A DNA stretch of 64,000 nucleotides from Bacteroidales bacterium UBA6431 (GTDB taxonomy: Bacteria > Bacteroidota > Bacteroidia > Bacteroidales > UBA932): the NCBI GenBank assembly GCA_002439095.1, contig DJOT01000020.1, positions 3,284 to 67,283 on the forward strand, in the 5' to 3' direction. Numbering within the stretch: position 1 is the first letter of the stretch; each line of letters begins with the position of its first letter. Under the pieces are notes generated by a model that made no database searches, had not been told where the DNA came from, and was given only the letters and a program-made list of their open reading frames with translations. Below, in pieces: positions 41,773 through 50,632 of this stretch. A program made the translations under genes and the position numbers.

Positions 41773-43932
41773 TTATTTTGCTATTATCCCCTCCCACCTA
41801 ACAAACTGCGCCTCATACCGCGTCTTAGGCGAACACTCCACCCGCGTGCAATCCAGCCCCGAACTATCGGCCTCACGCTCACCGTCAAACTCCACCACCA
41901 GATAAATCTCACATGTCCCCACATTCCTGTAAACTCCCTCATCCAAGTCCTCCACCCCGGTCACCCCACTGCAAGCGCTCACCGCAAACAAATGCTGCCC
42001 GTTCCGTCTTCGATTATGAAACATCAAATACCCGATCTCCCCGATGTGCTCCACAATCTCCATAGACTCCCGAGAATACTTCAGACCCACCGCAATCCTC
42101 CCATCCGAAAGAAACCTCACAGCCTTAGCCCCGAAATTCTCCATCATAACCATCAGCACACCATCCTTCCCAGTAGCCGCAACCGTCCGAACCTCACCAT
42201 CATATGGTGGCAGCACCTCCTCCGGATTCCGCCCAAGCTCACAAGGCTCCACATTGAAAGCCACCCTAAGTGATTCCAACACCGCCGCATTCTCCCTCTC
42301 GACATCACCTCTCCGAGCTTCCGGCACCGCAGACGGCTTCTCCAAAGCCAATGAATATATATCCTTGTCCTCGAACGGAGTATAGACCTTTCCAAGCAAC
42401 TGCTTGAAATGCTCACGAATATACCCGACCCCATCCACGCCTGGATGCTGCCTCATAGCATAAAACTGATACTGCTTGCCAAGAATCTCCTGAATCTTCT
42501 CCCTGAAAATTTCTCGAACTTTATTCTTCCACGCAGCCTTCTGCCCTGCGTTGTCTCGCGCATAGAGCGACACCACATAAAGGAAATTCACATCATAATG
42601 GAAGACCAACAATGTGTCTCTGTCAAACAGCCTGTTCTCAAACTGACGGCTCACAAAATACGGCTGCCGCCTCTCCGTCTCATCCACACGGTCTGCGTAG
42701 GACAAACCCTCATCCATCTTCGCACTGATGAAAAAGTTCGGAATCACATTATACCCTTCAGTCACATCTTCCCGTAACTTTACATCCGAACTCTTTTGCT
42801 TCCCGTCCAAAAACAAGTCCAGATTCCATTGAATCACATTCCGTGCATAAGTATATTGCTTATAGACAGACTCTTTTCCGATTTTGTTCCCAAGCTTGTA
42901 ATACTTGCTGTCGCCAATGTAATAAATCGGCTTTTCCCCATTCTCGATGAGTCCCTGCCAACTGTACATATGATCGACCATCTTGCCGTCATATTGCTCC
43001 TTAAGCCCTGCCGGAATATCCTTGTCTCCGATCAGTTCATCGATGATAGCCTCGAAGACAATGTTGAAGTTCTTCACTAACAAATACTCCTTCTGCTCGG
43101 CATTGATTCGAATCTGGTATGCCTTGTCAAAGAATGCATAGCACAAATCCCAAATCTGCAGAGCCTTGTCAGAAAAATACTTGTATTTGATTTGCCTTAA
43201 CCGGACTTTTCCTTGACCATCAAGCAACCGTTCAAACTGCTTCCCTCGAATCAGTTCAAATCCCAATGTTATTGAAACAGGGAATCCGTAAGTCTCACTG
43301 ATGTAGTTCAAAATCGAGAAGAATATGACAAGCAGTTCCTCGTCGAAATTGATCTGTCGTCTCTTATTTATAGGTGAGATGTAAACAGGGGAGTCCTCTT
43401 GAACAATGGCCGAAGAGTGAGCTATGGTCCGTGTCCAATTTATCTTGTTCAGTCCGGAACGCAGGTTCTTCACAGTGAACATAAAGAAATCCTGGTTCTC
43501 TCGGTTGAACCGCACGAGAGACAGCAGTACATCCAAGAACGTCTGGCTCTGATGTCTCTTGTTCCCGCCCATCTGAGTCACCTGCCGGTGATAGACAATG
43601 TCATTGTCTATCTTGGATTTGTTGAACACCGTAATCGCACGGTAAATCCACACAGCAAACTCGTATATGAAGTTCTGCTCCTCCGAAGACACGCCTTTAG
43701 CATTGTCAAAATCAATGATGTCCTCCGGCTTTAGACGCCCGAATACGAGATTCTCTTGATTCATCAGAACTTTCGGCAGGATGAAGACGCAATCTCCGAT
43801 AGTAGGATTATAGAAATATCCCACATAATTCACGCTGACCAGATGGTCGATATTTTCCAATGCGTCAAGTCCCGAAAGACTCTCCTTGACATCGGAGGCG
43901 TTGTATTGATATTCTTCTATCAGCAGTCTCAT
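41773..43932 (-). CDS. McrC-like / LlaJI R2-type restriction nuclease subunit
   Basis: A 719-residue nuclease subunit that would pair with the McrB-like GTPase/ATPase upstream. The middle carries a PD-(D/E)xK-type site, VDHMYSW...PIYYIGDSKYYKLG (about residues 325-350), as in LlaJI R2 and McrC. The C-terminal 170 residues (about 550-719) form an extra beta-rich domain (GEVRTVAATGKDGVLMVMM, FLSDGRIAVGLKYSRESMEI) that may bind DNA or partners. It is separated from the McrB gene by 244 bp holding a 32-residue ORF and short repeats. Confidence 0.88.
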   Translation of the reverse strand: MRLLIEEYQYNASDVKESLSGLDALENIDHLVSVNYVGYFYNPTIGDCVFILPKVLMNQENLVFGRLKPEDIIDFDNAKGVSSEEQNFIYEFAVWIYRAITVFNKSKIDNDIVYHRQVTQMGGNKRHQSQTFLDVLLSLVRFNRENQDFFMFTVKNLRSGLNKINWTRTIAHSSAIVQEDSPVYISPINKRRQINFDEELLVIFFSILNYISETYGFPVSITLGFELIRGKQFERLLDGQGKVRLRQIKYKYFSDKALQIWDLCYAFFDKAYQIRINAEQKEYLLVKNFNIVFEAIIDELIGDKDIPAGLKEQYDGKMVDHMYSWQGLIENGEKPIYYIGDSKYYKLGNKIGKESVYKQYTYARNVIQWNLDLFLDGKQKSSDVKLREDVTEGYNVIPNFFISAKMDEGLSYADRVDETERRQPYFVSRQFENRLFDRDTLLVFHYDVNFLYVVSLYARDNAGQKAAWKNKVREIFREKIQEILGKQYQFYAMRQHPGVDGVGYIREHFKQLLGKVYTPFEDKDIYSLALEKPSAVPEARRGDVERENAAVLESLRVAFNVEPCELGRNPEEVLPPYDGEVRTVAATGKDGVLMVMMENFGAKAVRFLSDGRIAVGLKYSRESMEIVEHIGEIGYLMFHNRRRNGQHLFAVSACSGVTGVEDLDEGVYRNVGTCEIYLVVEFDGEREADSSGLDCTRVECSPKTRYEAQFVRWEGIIAK

Positions 43933-43953
43933 ATCCTACAAAAAGTTTCTTCA

Positions 43954-44070
43954 GCAAGTTACCGGCAAGTTAGCCGTATGCCTTGCAGTTGCTTCTATTG
44001 GTGTTTCGGCTCCTCTTCTTCCTCGAAAATCAAGTTGCGAGCAAGTTAAAATCAAGTTACAGGCAAGTTA
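43954..44070. repeat. Cluster of CAAGTTAC-GG-CAAGTTA repeats
   Basis: Three copies of an 18-bp double motif: CAAGTTACCGGCAAGTTA (43955-43972), CAAGTTGCGAGCAAGTTA (44031-44048) and CAAGTTACAGGCAAGTTA (44053-44070). Each copy is itself a direct repeat of CAAGTTA. The same motif recurs at 59870-59887 and 59945-59962, upstream of rloA. The role is unknown. Confidence 0.6.
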
Positions 44071-44072
44071 GA

Positions 44073-44171
44073 TTAGGCCCAGGCCGGAATGTATTTCATA
44101 TAACGCGGTGCTGTGTCTGGGTCAAGAGGCTTGATAAGTCCCTGCACGAGCAAGTCAATGTTCTCTCCCAT
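44073..44171 (-). CDS. Possible 32-residue protein after the McrB-like gene
   Basis: A short frame starting 5 bp after the mcrB-like stop encodes 32 residues beginning MGENIDLLVQGLIKPLD and ending YIPAWA. It then runs in the same frame into the CAAGTTA repeats, where an E-rich piece (LIFEEEEEPKHQ) follows after stops. It may be a tiny operon gene or the broken end of a larger one. Confidence 0.35.
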   Translation of the reverse strand: MGENIDLLVQGLIKPLDPDTAPRYMKYIPAWA

Positions 44172-44176
44172 AAGCG

Positions 44177-45856
44177 CTAATTGTTTTCGTCATCTGTTTG
44201 AGGTGAATCCGATGGCTTACTATCAATGCTGCTAAGCCCGAGATTCTTCAAGAACTTCTCCACCATCATCTCATTTGCCTTCCCGTCAGCAAGGAAGAAC
44301 TCCTGAAATGCAATCGGTTCTCCATTATCACCTTTGAAAATATCATTGTCAAATCCGTAGTCCTTGAAAACATCGTTCCAAAGATAGAACGCCACCTTTC
44401 CTACGAACTTGTCCGCCGAGATAACACCATTACCATCAGCCTTAGCGAAGAAATATCCAAGCTTCTTGTCCTCTGAAGACGTCGTGTCACAAACAACACT
44501 GTTTATCTTCTCCAAGAACGCCCACCAGTCATATCTGTTTCCATTCGCCTCGATTATCCAGCCTTTCTCAGCATTGGAAATAGGAATATACTTCCACTCC
44601 CAACGCCTCTTGAATGCCGAATCGATAGGGAAGAGACTCTGGTCGCTCGTGTTCATCGTCGCCCAAATGAAAAGATTGTTAGGTAACAGCAACACTTTCC
44701 CCTCCAATACATCGGCGACCACATCATCATACTCTTCCGAGTACAAGCCATTTATGCCATCTTTTGCTTTGATTTCAAGCTTGCCCAATGCTTTCTTCAG
44801 ATGCTTTGCCATGTCATTGTCGGCCTTGATAGGGTAGTCCGAGAATCCCGCATCATTCCGGTCAAGTAACTGGAACAGATCCCCGAAAATCTGTGCGCAG
44901 TTTCCACGGTTTATTTCTTCGATGATAAGGAACTGTACTTTCGGCTGCTCTCCGTCCTTTGTCTCGGAATACTTCGTCCAAGCCTTGATATAAGCTTGTA
45001 GAAAAGCCTGTTCCACAAACTCGTAGACAATCTTGTCCTCTACAACCTCTTTTCCATCTTCCAACACAACGTGTCCCGACACGTCACGTAGCTTCACCTC
45101 TTTAGTTGTAGGCTTGTACGCACCGACAAAAGTAGAATAGTCACTGTCAGGGTGGAAAGTTGTCCGAATGACATCCTTCCCCTTCGTGCAATCCTTTATC
45201 GTGTGTGACTTTCCTGTTCCCGGCGCGCCGTAGAAGATTTGCTGGAGAGGGAGTCCTTGAGTTGTAATGCTTGCATCCTCTAGTCCACTCTCCTTGCCGT
45301 CTTCGTATGGTGCAGTCACATTAGTAACGGTAACGTCAAAAATTCCATCTATAGCTTTTTTGATATGTAAATCCGAATAACCACCGGCCAAATAATTCCG
45401 AATAGTGAACTTAGAATTACATATCATTCCAGAATGGTCGGTAAATGACACATCCTTTATAAGGCCATTAAAGTAAAATCTACTATCGACTTTTCCGTTT
45501 TTCTGTGGAACATCTTTTCTTGCATTCCACACTTGTGTTATAGTATCCACAGGCGTGCCATTTTCTTTGAATAAAGCATCCAGCAACGCAAGCTGATCTG
45601 TCACAAAATCCTTAGAATAGGGAATTGTGCAATGTATGGATGATTGGTCAAATTTCCTTGGCAGAATAGAGGCGATGAACAGTATTGCCTTAGACAGATT
45701 CTCCTTATTGTATCTTACCGTAATTTGTTCACCAGAATCTTTGAAAAGAGCATAATGCTCATTGTCTAAAAACAAATCCGTGTTCTTGGCATCGCCTGCT
45801 GATAGCTGACGATAACTAGCATTAGTATCATTAATGTGTTTTACAATCTCATCCAT
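44177..45856 (-). CDS. McrB-like AAA+ restriction subunit (LlaJI R1-type)
   Basis: A 559-residue motor subunit. The N-terminal 200 residues are a likely DNA-recognition domain. The AAA+ core has Walker A GAPGTGKSHT, FHPDSDYSTFVGAYKP, Walker B FLIIEEINRGNCAQIFGDLFQLLDR, and the McrB consensus sensor region WATMNTSDQSLFPIDSAFKRRWEW. Such subunits form hexamers that translocate DNA and recruit the McrC-type nuclease. Gene order with two C5-methyltransferases is that of LlaJI-type systems, where methylation protects the host. Whether it uses GTP or ATP cannot be told. Confidence 0.92.
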   Translation of the reverse strand: MDEIVKHINDTNASYRQLSAGDAKNTDLFLDNEHYALFKDSGEQITVRYNKENLSKAILFIASILPRKFDQSSIHCTIPYSKDFVTDQLALLDALFKENGTPVDTITQVWNARKDVPQKNGKVDSRFYFNGLIKDVSFTDHSGMICNSKFTIRNYLAGGYSDLHIKKAIDGIFDVTVTNVTAPYEDGKESGLEDASITTQGLPLQQIFYGAPGTGKSHTIKDCTKGKDVIRTTFHPDSDYSTFVGAYKPTTKEVKLRDVSGHVVLEDGKEVVEDKIVYEFVEQAFLQAYIKAWTKYSETKDGEQPKVQFLIIEEINRGNCAQIFGDLFQLLDRNDAGFSDYPIKADNDMAKHLKKALGKLEIKAKDGINGLYSEEYDDVVADVLEGKVLLLPNNLFIWATMNTSDQSLFPIDSAFKRRWEWKYIPISNAEKGWIIEANGNRYDWWAFLEKINSVVCDTTSSEDKKLGYFFAKADGNGVISADKFVGKVAFYLWNDVFKDYGFDNDIFKGDNGEPIAFQEFFLADGKANEMMVEKFLKNLGLSSIDSKPSDSPQTDDENN

Positions 45857-45857
45857 A

Positions 45858-46922
45858 TCATTGTAGTTTTATAGGTGTGTTGATGCTTGAAAAACAATCT
45901 TTCGGTGAAACTGAAAGACTCATCTTTAACAATGTTGTTTTAGTTGAAGTGATTGCGGTCTTAAATCTTTCAATATCAGTATTAAGACCATTCATGTAAT
46001 CGCAGCAATTATTGCAAATTGATAGAAACCCGGTATCCTCTGACATATCAAACACTCGATAAACAGCATATTCGGCAACGGCATTTGCATAATTATGCAC
46101 GAATGCTATTTCTTGACTACTGAATATGATACTTTGTTTGAAGTCGAATCTGGTGGACTTAACATCAATGAATTGTTTGACGCTGCCAACAGACCGTATA
46201 ACAAAATCATATGGAAGTCCAGACTCTCTGCTTTTGTTCATCCACTCGAATGAACTGATTCTATTTGCAGCCAGTTCGTGTCCCAAATACTCGTTTATTA
46301 ACTCTTCTCCTTTTTTGCCTATAGCAGCGAATTGCTTACTTGCCTTTTCGACATCATATGTTTTGAACTTACGTGCAAAATCACCTACCTGCGAGATTAT
46401 CTCTATCTCTTTTTGAATGTCAATGCTAACAGAGTTGATTTTCTTGACCATAGCCAATTTCAAAGATTTATAGGCAGAATCTTGATCAGTTATTATATGT
46501 ATGTTTGCCTTGACAAGGTTCTCTATAATCTTAAAATCCTCAGAACTTCTATTTATGAGCCAGAACACCAAATCTTTGTTTTCCAAGCTCGACCATAGAA
46601 GATACCAGTCGTCATTAGGCTGTTCTTCTGCAAATTCTCTGATTTTAGATACAACAGAATCTGAACTGCTGGTTCCCATCCTAATCTTGGGACTACGGAA
46701 TGTCCCATCTGGATTCTCAATACGGTCAAAGAAACAATCCAAAATCTGACAATAAGAATTGTGGATAAGCATTGCTGTAGTGGAAGTGCCATCCTCCAAA
46801 AATGTCAGAACATCGTTGAATAAACCGATATGTGTTTGATTGCTGGTACTGCTTGTGCCAAGATCTGCATTGCTTAATTGCTTAAGGCCAATGCGTTTTT
46901 CGATATTAAAGAAAGTAAACAT
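45858..46922 (-). CDS. DUF3883-domain protein with nuclease-like site
   Basis: A 354-residue protein without membrane segments. The C-terminal part matches the DUF3883 pattern: GKKGEELINEYLG, SRESGLPYDFVIR and QFIDVKSTRFDFKQSIIFSS. The spacing of E, D and xVKS suggests a PD-(D/E)xK-type nuclease fold. The N-terminal half is not recognised. It is placed exactly between the methyltransferase and McrB-like genes with 1-bp gaps on both sides, so it is part of the restriction operon and may be an additional specificity or cleavage factor. That role is inference. Confidence 0.8.
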   Translation of the reverse strand: MFTFFNIEKRIGLKQLSNADLGTSSTSNQTHIGLFNDVLTFLEDGTSTTAMLIHNSYCQILDCFFDRIENPDGTFRSPKIRMGTSSSDSVVSKIREFAEEQPNDDWYLLWSSLENKDLVFWLINRSSEDFKIIENLVKANIHIITDQDSAYKSLKLAMVKKINSVSIDIQKEIEIISQVGDFARKFKTYDVEKASKQFAAIGKKGEELINEYLGHELAANRISSFEWMNKSRESGLPYDFVIRSVGSVKQFIDVKSTRFDFKQSIIFSSQEIAFVHNYANAVAEYAVYRVFDMSEDTGFLSICNNCCDYMNGLNTDIERFKTAITSTKTTLLKMSLSVSPKDCFSSINTPIKLQ

Positions 46923-46923
46923 A

Positions 46924-48003
46924 TCATTCGTGGATTATATTGTTAGTTATCAGATAATACAAAACAGCATAAATTGTATTTACGCTTACCGCATTACCTG
47001 CCTGCTTATAAAGAGCCCCATCTGCCACACCAGCGTGTCTTCCTTGGATGGCGAAATCGGCAGGAAAACCTTGGAGCATAAACGCCTCTTCCGGGGTCAA
47101 CTTTCTTATAGGAAGTTTTGCCAGCTCAGCTTTTGTCATCGTTTTCACTGGATTTATTGAACCATGAGACTCTATGAAATCTTGACTATAATAATTGTCT
47201 TGACAGGCACGATGCATTTTGTGCATTGTGGCAGTCAAAGGCCGTGCGACACTCATATTAATGTCTGATTTTGATTTGAAGTTTGCAGAGCCATCCGCAA
47301 GGAGGGTCGGTTTTATCTTTTCAGACAAATAATACTTGGAATCCACATGGATCTTGAGAATGTCGTTTACACTCTTGTAATGATATGGACTGAGATTCTT
47401 ATATGTATGTTCAAAGAGTTCAGCGATGACATCAGAAGAGAAACGTTCCTTGAAATCATCTGGAACATTCTCGGTTGTCGCAAAAATCAGCAACCTGTTA
47501 CGAGTCTGTGGCAAATGGAATTGAGCAGTATTGAAAACATCTGTAAAGACATTGTAGCCCAAAGACTCCAACTCGCACTTGATACGTGCAAACGTTCTAC
47601 CCCTATCATGAGATTTCAGATTCTTGACATTTTCCAATAACACATAACGTGGCATTCTGGCTGCTAAAATATCCAGAATATGGAAGAACATTTGTCCTCT
47701 GTCTTCATTGAATCCAGCTTGTTTTCCCATCATGCTAAATGTTTGGCAAGGGAACCCTCCCGTCACTAAATCAAACTGAGGAAGTCGTAGAATATTCTTA
47801 GGATCACTCGTAAACGATACAATATCCCCCATAGCAACCTCATCATCCCTATCTGGATGATAATTGGCACAATATGTCTGCACCGCTTTGGGGTCGATTT
47901 CAGAATACCCGACGCAATGGAAGTTCATAATACGGTCTTTGGAGAGAAGATCCATCGCTCTTCTGAAGCCTCCAATGCCAGCAAATAGTTCAAGATGTCT
48001 CAT
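46924..48003 (-). CDS. DNA cytosine-5 methyltransferase 1
   Basis: A 359-residue C5-cytosine methyltransferase. Motif I is LELFAGIGGFRRAM, motif IV FPCQTFSMMG with the catalytic cysteine, motif VI ENVKNL, and motif VIII QTRNRLLIF. The recognition region follows, and motif IX/X appears as LTPEEAFMLQGFPADF and KQAGNAVSVNTI. It overlaps the second methyltransferase by 4 bp and differs from it clearly in the recognition region. Two such enzymes are expected if the target site is asymmetric, each methylating one strand. Confidence 0.95.
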   Translation of the reverse strand: MRHLELFAGIGGFRRAMDLLSKDRIMNFHCVGYSEIDPKAVQTYCANYHPDRDDEVAMGDIVSFTSDPKNILRLPQFDLVTGGFPCQTFSMMGKQAGFNEDRGQMFFHILDILAARMPRYVLLENVKNLKSHDRGRTFARIKCELESLGYNVFTDVFNTAQFHLPQTRNRLLIFATTENVPDDFKERFSSDVIAELFEHTYKNLSPYHYKSVNDILKIHVDSKYYLSEKIKPTLLADGSANFKSKSDINMSVARPLTATMHKMHRACQDNYYSQDFIESHGSINPVKTMTKAELAKLPIRKLTPEEAFMLQGFPADFAIQGRHAGVADGALYKQAGNAVSVNTIYAVLYYLITNNIIHE

Positions 48004-49136
48004 TTGATAAATTTCATAATGCCATCACCTATAGCTTTGGCAAGTTTAACGGGGACTGCATTTCCAACTTGAGCATACCACATATTCTGCGAGCCGGTGA
48101 TTACATAGTCATCAGGAAAAGTCTGGATTCTGGCGGCTTCTCTAGGGCTCAGACCTCTTGCCTCCCAAGGATGAATATACATATTACAATCAAATTTCAT
48201 GTGTGAAGTGATTGTCTTACATATCTGAGTTTCATCAAGTTTGAAATATTTATCCTTGAATATATCGTTTCTCCGTTTGTATGGCATAATGTCCGCAATG
48301 GATTCGTGTAACGAATTTGCGCCTTGTGGTAATCGTCGATATATTTCAATATCCCTTTCATTATTATACCGGTTCTTATGGTTGTACAATTTTGTGATTT
48401 CCTTATCGCCATTGATGAACTTGTAAAAATCGTTATGGATATATGAGAAATCACACTCCGTAAAGCCGGATTCGGCATTTTCTACATCCTTTGAACCCTT
48501 TTCTTTTTTAGCAACAAGATGCGGCAACCCTATCAGCGCATCTTTTAGTACAAATGATGGCCGTTTATGTTTATAGATTTCTTCGAATATTTTCTTCGGA
48601 GAAACACCGACTCTGTTGCCAATCATGATGAATCGCTCTCTGTTTTGAGGAACGCCATAGTCTTGTGCCCTTAATAGCGCATAATCAAATTGATACTCTT
48701 CGCCCAAATATTCGGTGAAGTTCTGCTTGATTTCATCAATCTTATTCATCATCCCTTTAACATTCTCCATTATGAAGAATTTCGGGCGAATCGTTTTCAG
48801 AAATATCAAGTATTGTTTATACAGAGCATTACGCGGGTCGTCAAGAATCCTTTGACGATTAGCCATTGAGAATCCTTGACAAGGAGGCCCTCCGCATACG
48901 AGAGTAATATCAGAAAGCATCTCTTTGTATTCGTCAATATGGGCATTAAGGTCAGCAATGTCACCTACAAAGTAATGCTCATCGCTTAAGTCGTGATTAA
49001 ACTTGTATGTGTTACAGAATTGTTCCACGATTTCGTTCACAAACCATGGCGTGAAGCCGGCCTGCTGCAAACCGACACTTAACCCTCCACAACCAGCGAA
49101 TAAATCCACAAATTTATATTCCTTTTTCTTTGGCAT
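48000..49136 (-). CDS. DNA cytosine-5 methyltransferase 2
   Basis: A 378-residue C5-cytosine methyltransferase. Motif I is FVDLFAGCGGLSVGL, motif IV GGPPCQGFSMANR, motif VI MENVKGM, and motif VIII PQNRERFIMIG. Motifs IX and X appear in LSPREAARIQTFPDDY and QVGNAVPVKLAKAI. It is the first enzyme gene after the XRE regulator (18-bp gap) and overlaps the other methyltransferase by 4 bp. Early placement means methylation is expressed ahead of the nuclease subunits, the usual safe order. Confidence 0.95.
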   Translation of the reverse strand: MPKKKEYKFVDLFAGCGGLSVGLQQAGFTPWFVNEIVEQFCNTYKFNHDLSDEHYFVGDIADLNAHIDEYKEMLSDITLVCGGPPCQGFSMANRQRILDDPRNALYKQYLIFLKTIRPKFFIMENVKGMMNKIDEIKQNFTEYLGEEYQFDYALLRAQDYGVPQNRERFIMIGNRVGVSPKKIFEEIYKHKRPSFVLKDALIGLPHLVAKKEKGSKDVENAESGFTECDFSYIHNDFYKFINGDKEITKLYNHKNRYNNERDIEIYRRLPQGANSLHESIADIMPYKRRNDIFKDKYFKLDETQICKTITSHMKFDCNMYIHPWEARGLSPREAARIQTFPDDYVITGSQNMWYAQVGNAVPVKLAKAIGDGIMKFIK

Positions 49137-49154
49137 ATATCACACAGTTAGCCG

Positions 49155-49373
49155 TTAATCCCCACTAATCTCATCTATCGGTCGAAACAAATCTCTGATG
49201 TCCACATCAAGACACCTTGCAATCTCTACCAATGTCTCCACATTAGGCTGCATTGTGTTAGTACACCACTTTGAGACAGTTCCAGGATCCTTCTGTAACT
49301 GCTCCGCAAGCCACTTGTTGGTCTTGTTCTTATCAGCCAAGACCACCTTTATCCTATTTATGTTCTTACCCAT
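49155..49373 (-). CDS. XRE-family helix-turn-helix regulator
   Basis: A 72-residue Cro/CI-type DNA-binding protein (NKWLAEQLQKDPGTVSKWCTNTMQPNVETLVEIARCLDV). It is the first gene of the restriction operon, so it probably acts as a controller that times methyltransferase and nuclease expression, as C proteins do. A perfect promoter lies 42 bp upstream. No effector domain is present. Confidence 0.85.
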   Translation of the reverse strand: MGKNINRIKVVLADKNKTNKWLAEQLQKDPGTVSKWCTNTMQPNVETLVEIARCLDVDIRDLFRPIDEISGD

Positions 49374-49414
49374 TGAAAAAATGTTGCGTTTCTACCATTA
49401 ATGCAATAAACATA

Positions 49415-49444
49415 CAAATATACACAATCTATCTCGAAAGGCAA
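49415..49444 (-). promoter_or_regulatory. Promoter of the LlaJI-like restriction operon
   Basis: Minus strand: TTG (49442-49444), 19 bp, then TATATTTG (49415-49422), an exact consensus match. It lies 42 bp before the XRE gene. Confidence 0.55.
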
Positions 49445-49569
49445 TCCTCTTTATTGCTTTTATCAGCATGTTTTGTATGTTAAATTCCTTTTAATTGAAA
49501 TATTTTGCAATTCATGCGCGACTAGTTGTGTGACTACTGAAGTATTATTCGTATATTCATGGCAACGCT

Positions 49570-49785
49570 TATAGAGAAAGTATCATCCAATACAAAACCT
49601 CATTTGATGCGATAGCTTCTTATATTGAAGGCAATAGCGGTAAAGACAAAGTGGAAATTTGGTTCGCAAGGGATCTTCAGCCACTCTTGGGATATGCAAG
49701 ATGGGAAAACTTTCAAGTGGCAATCAACAGGGCGGTAGAATCTAGTAAAACACAGGGAGTCAGCATTGATGACCATTTTCGTGAG
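49570..49785 (+). pseudogene. dinD-like gene fragment
   Basis: Translation gives a contiguous fragment similar to the N-terminus of DNA-damage-inducible protein D (YRESIIQYKTSFDAIASYI, then EIWFARDLQPLLGYARWENF and IDDHFREVT). A frameshift separates it from a possible ATG near 49559, and the frame loses similarity after 49785. The rest of the gene is gone. The stretch 49786-50212 holds no recognisable gene except a doubtful 55-residue minus-strand ORF. Confidence 0.65.
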
Positions 49786-49941
49786 GTCACGAGGCCATCG
49801 CTGTGCGAGACCTCATCACCGCCCCATTTATTTCGCTCTGGTCGGACAAGACTGCGGAACTCCTCCATTTTGCTGCAAAGTCCGCAGAATATCCGCCCGA
49901 CTTCTGCTCTATCATGGATGCTTCGCATCCTAAGCAGACTT

Positions 49942-50109
49942 TTATTTCGTGTCTGTGAAAAGTTTGATGGCGTGTTGGATCTCTGAGTAGGACTCGAAGC
50001 CTGGGCCGAGGAAAGTTCCGGATTTGTCGTAACCGGATATGTGCCTGCGCAGCATATCGATGACAGCATCGGAGTCCTGGAAATGCTCCTGCCGATGACT
50101 AGAAGCCAT
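49942..50109 (-). CDS. Doubtful 55-residue ORF
   Basis: An ORF beginning MASSHRQEHFQDSDAVIDML and ending IQHAIKLFTDTK. It has protein-like composition but no recognised family and no clear promoter. It may be the end of a broken gene, since the surroundings are degraded. Confidence 0.3.
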   Translation of the reverse strand: MASSHRQEHFQDSDAVIDMLRRHISGYDKSGTFLGPGFESYSEIQHAIKLFTDTK

Positions 50110-50212
50110 ACGACGGGAGCATAAAATCTAAGAAATTCTATAGTCTTGATTCATGTGGGGTTACCAGAAACGCTCCTTTAAGCAAATGCAGAGTTTATCA
50201 GATGTGACGCAC

Positions 50213-50560
50213 TTATTTCCGAGTGTTCCGCCTGATATGCACGACCACTTCCACTTGTGATTCAGGATGCACGTCTGGAGTGATTCTTGTCACCCGGATC
50301 TCGTAAAGATCGTCCCAACCCATATCGAGGTATTTGCTGATTTCCTGATTGGAATCGCGTGGGATGAAACCGAGCTTGTAATTTTTGTAATAGATTGCCA
50401 CGGCATAAGGGTCGAATTGATTATTCTCTTCTCTGACAAAATCAAGTCTGGTGCCGATTTTGAGATATTCGAACGCCTCGCAGCCATCCCAATAACCGAA
50501 GCCGGCAATATGGAAATTGGCGAGGTGTCTCTTCATCTCCTGTCTGTTTACTTTTCCCAT
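50213..50560 (-). CDS. HIRAN-domain protein
   Basis: A 115-residue single-domain protein. The core (ANFHIAGFGYWDGCEAFEYL, then RLDFVREENNQFDPYAVAIYY and GFIPRDSN) matches HIRAN, a small beta domain that in SWI2/SNF2 proteins such as HLTF binds DNA ends or stalled forks. Stand-alone HIRAN proteins are common in bacterial accessory regions. The start at 50560 is chosen over 50614 because a probable promoter and operator lie between. It is downstream of the WYL regulator on the same strand. Confidence 0.8.
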   Translation of the reverse strand: MGKVNRQEMKRHLANFHIAGFGYWDGCEAFEYLKIGTRLDFVREENNQFDPYAVAIYYKNYKLGFIPRDSNQEISKYLDMGWDDLYEIRVTRITPDVHPESQVEVVVHIRRNTRK

Positions 50561-50589
50561 AATACAATTTTTTATTTCGTTATGTGGCA

Positions 50590-50597
50590 CAAAAGTA
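50590..50597 (-). promoter_or_regulatory. -7 element of the HIRAN gene promoter
   Basis: TACTTTTG on the minus strand, 29 bp before the HIRAN start, matching TAnnTTTG. The palindrome at 50607-50625 occupies the -33 region. Confidence 0.4.
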
Positions 50598-50606
50598 AAA
50601 CGAGGT

Positions 50607-50625
50607 TGTCCCAAATTGCGGGACA
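50607..50625. promoter_or_regulatory. Operator-like palindrome upstream of the HIRAN gene
   Basis: TGTCCCAAATTGCGGGACA has 6-bp arms TGTCCC/GGGACA around a 7-bp centre. It sits just upstream of the HIRAN -7 box, a natural place for repression, and next to a WYL regulator gene. Confidence 0.5.
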
Positions 50626-50632
50626 GTACCAG

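Noticed and set aside
43900..45800. The peptide ASYRQV read from the CAAGTTA repeats resembles ASYRQL in the McrB N-terminus
   Set aside because: The repeats and the gene are on different strands with different codons, so this is probably chance.
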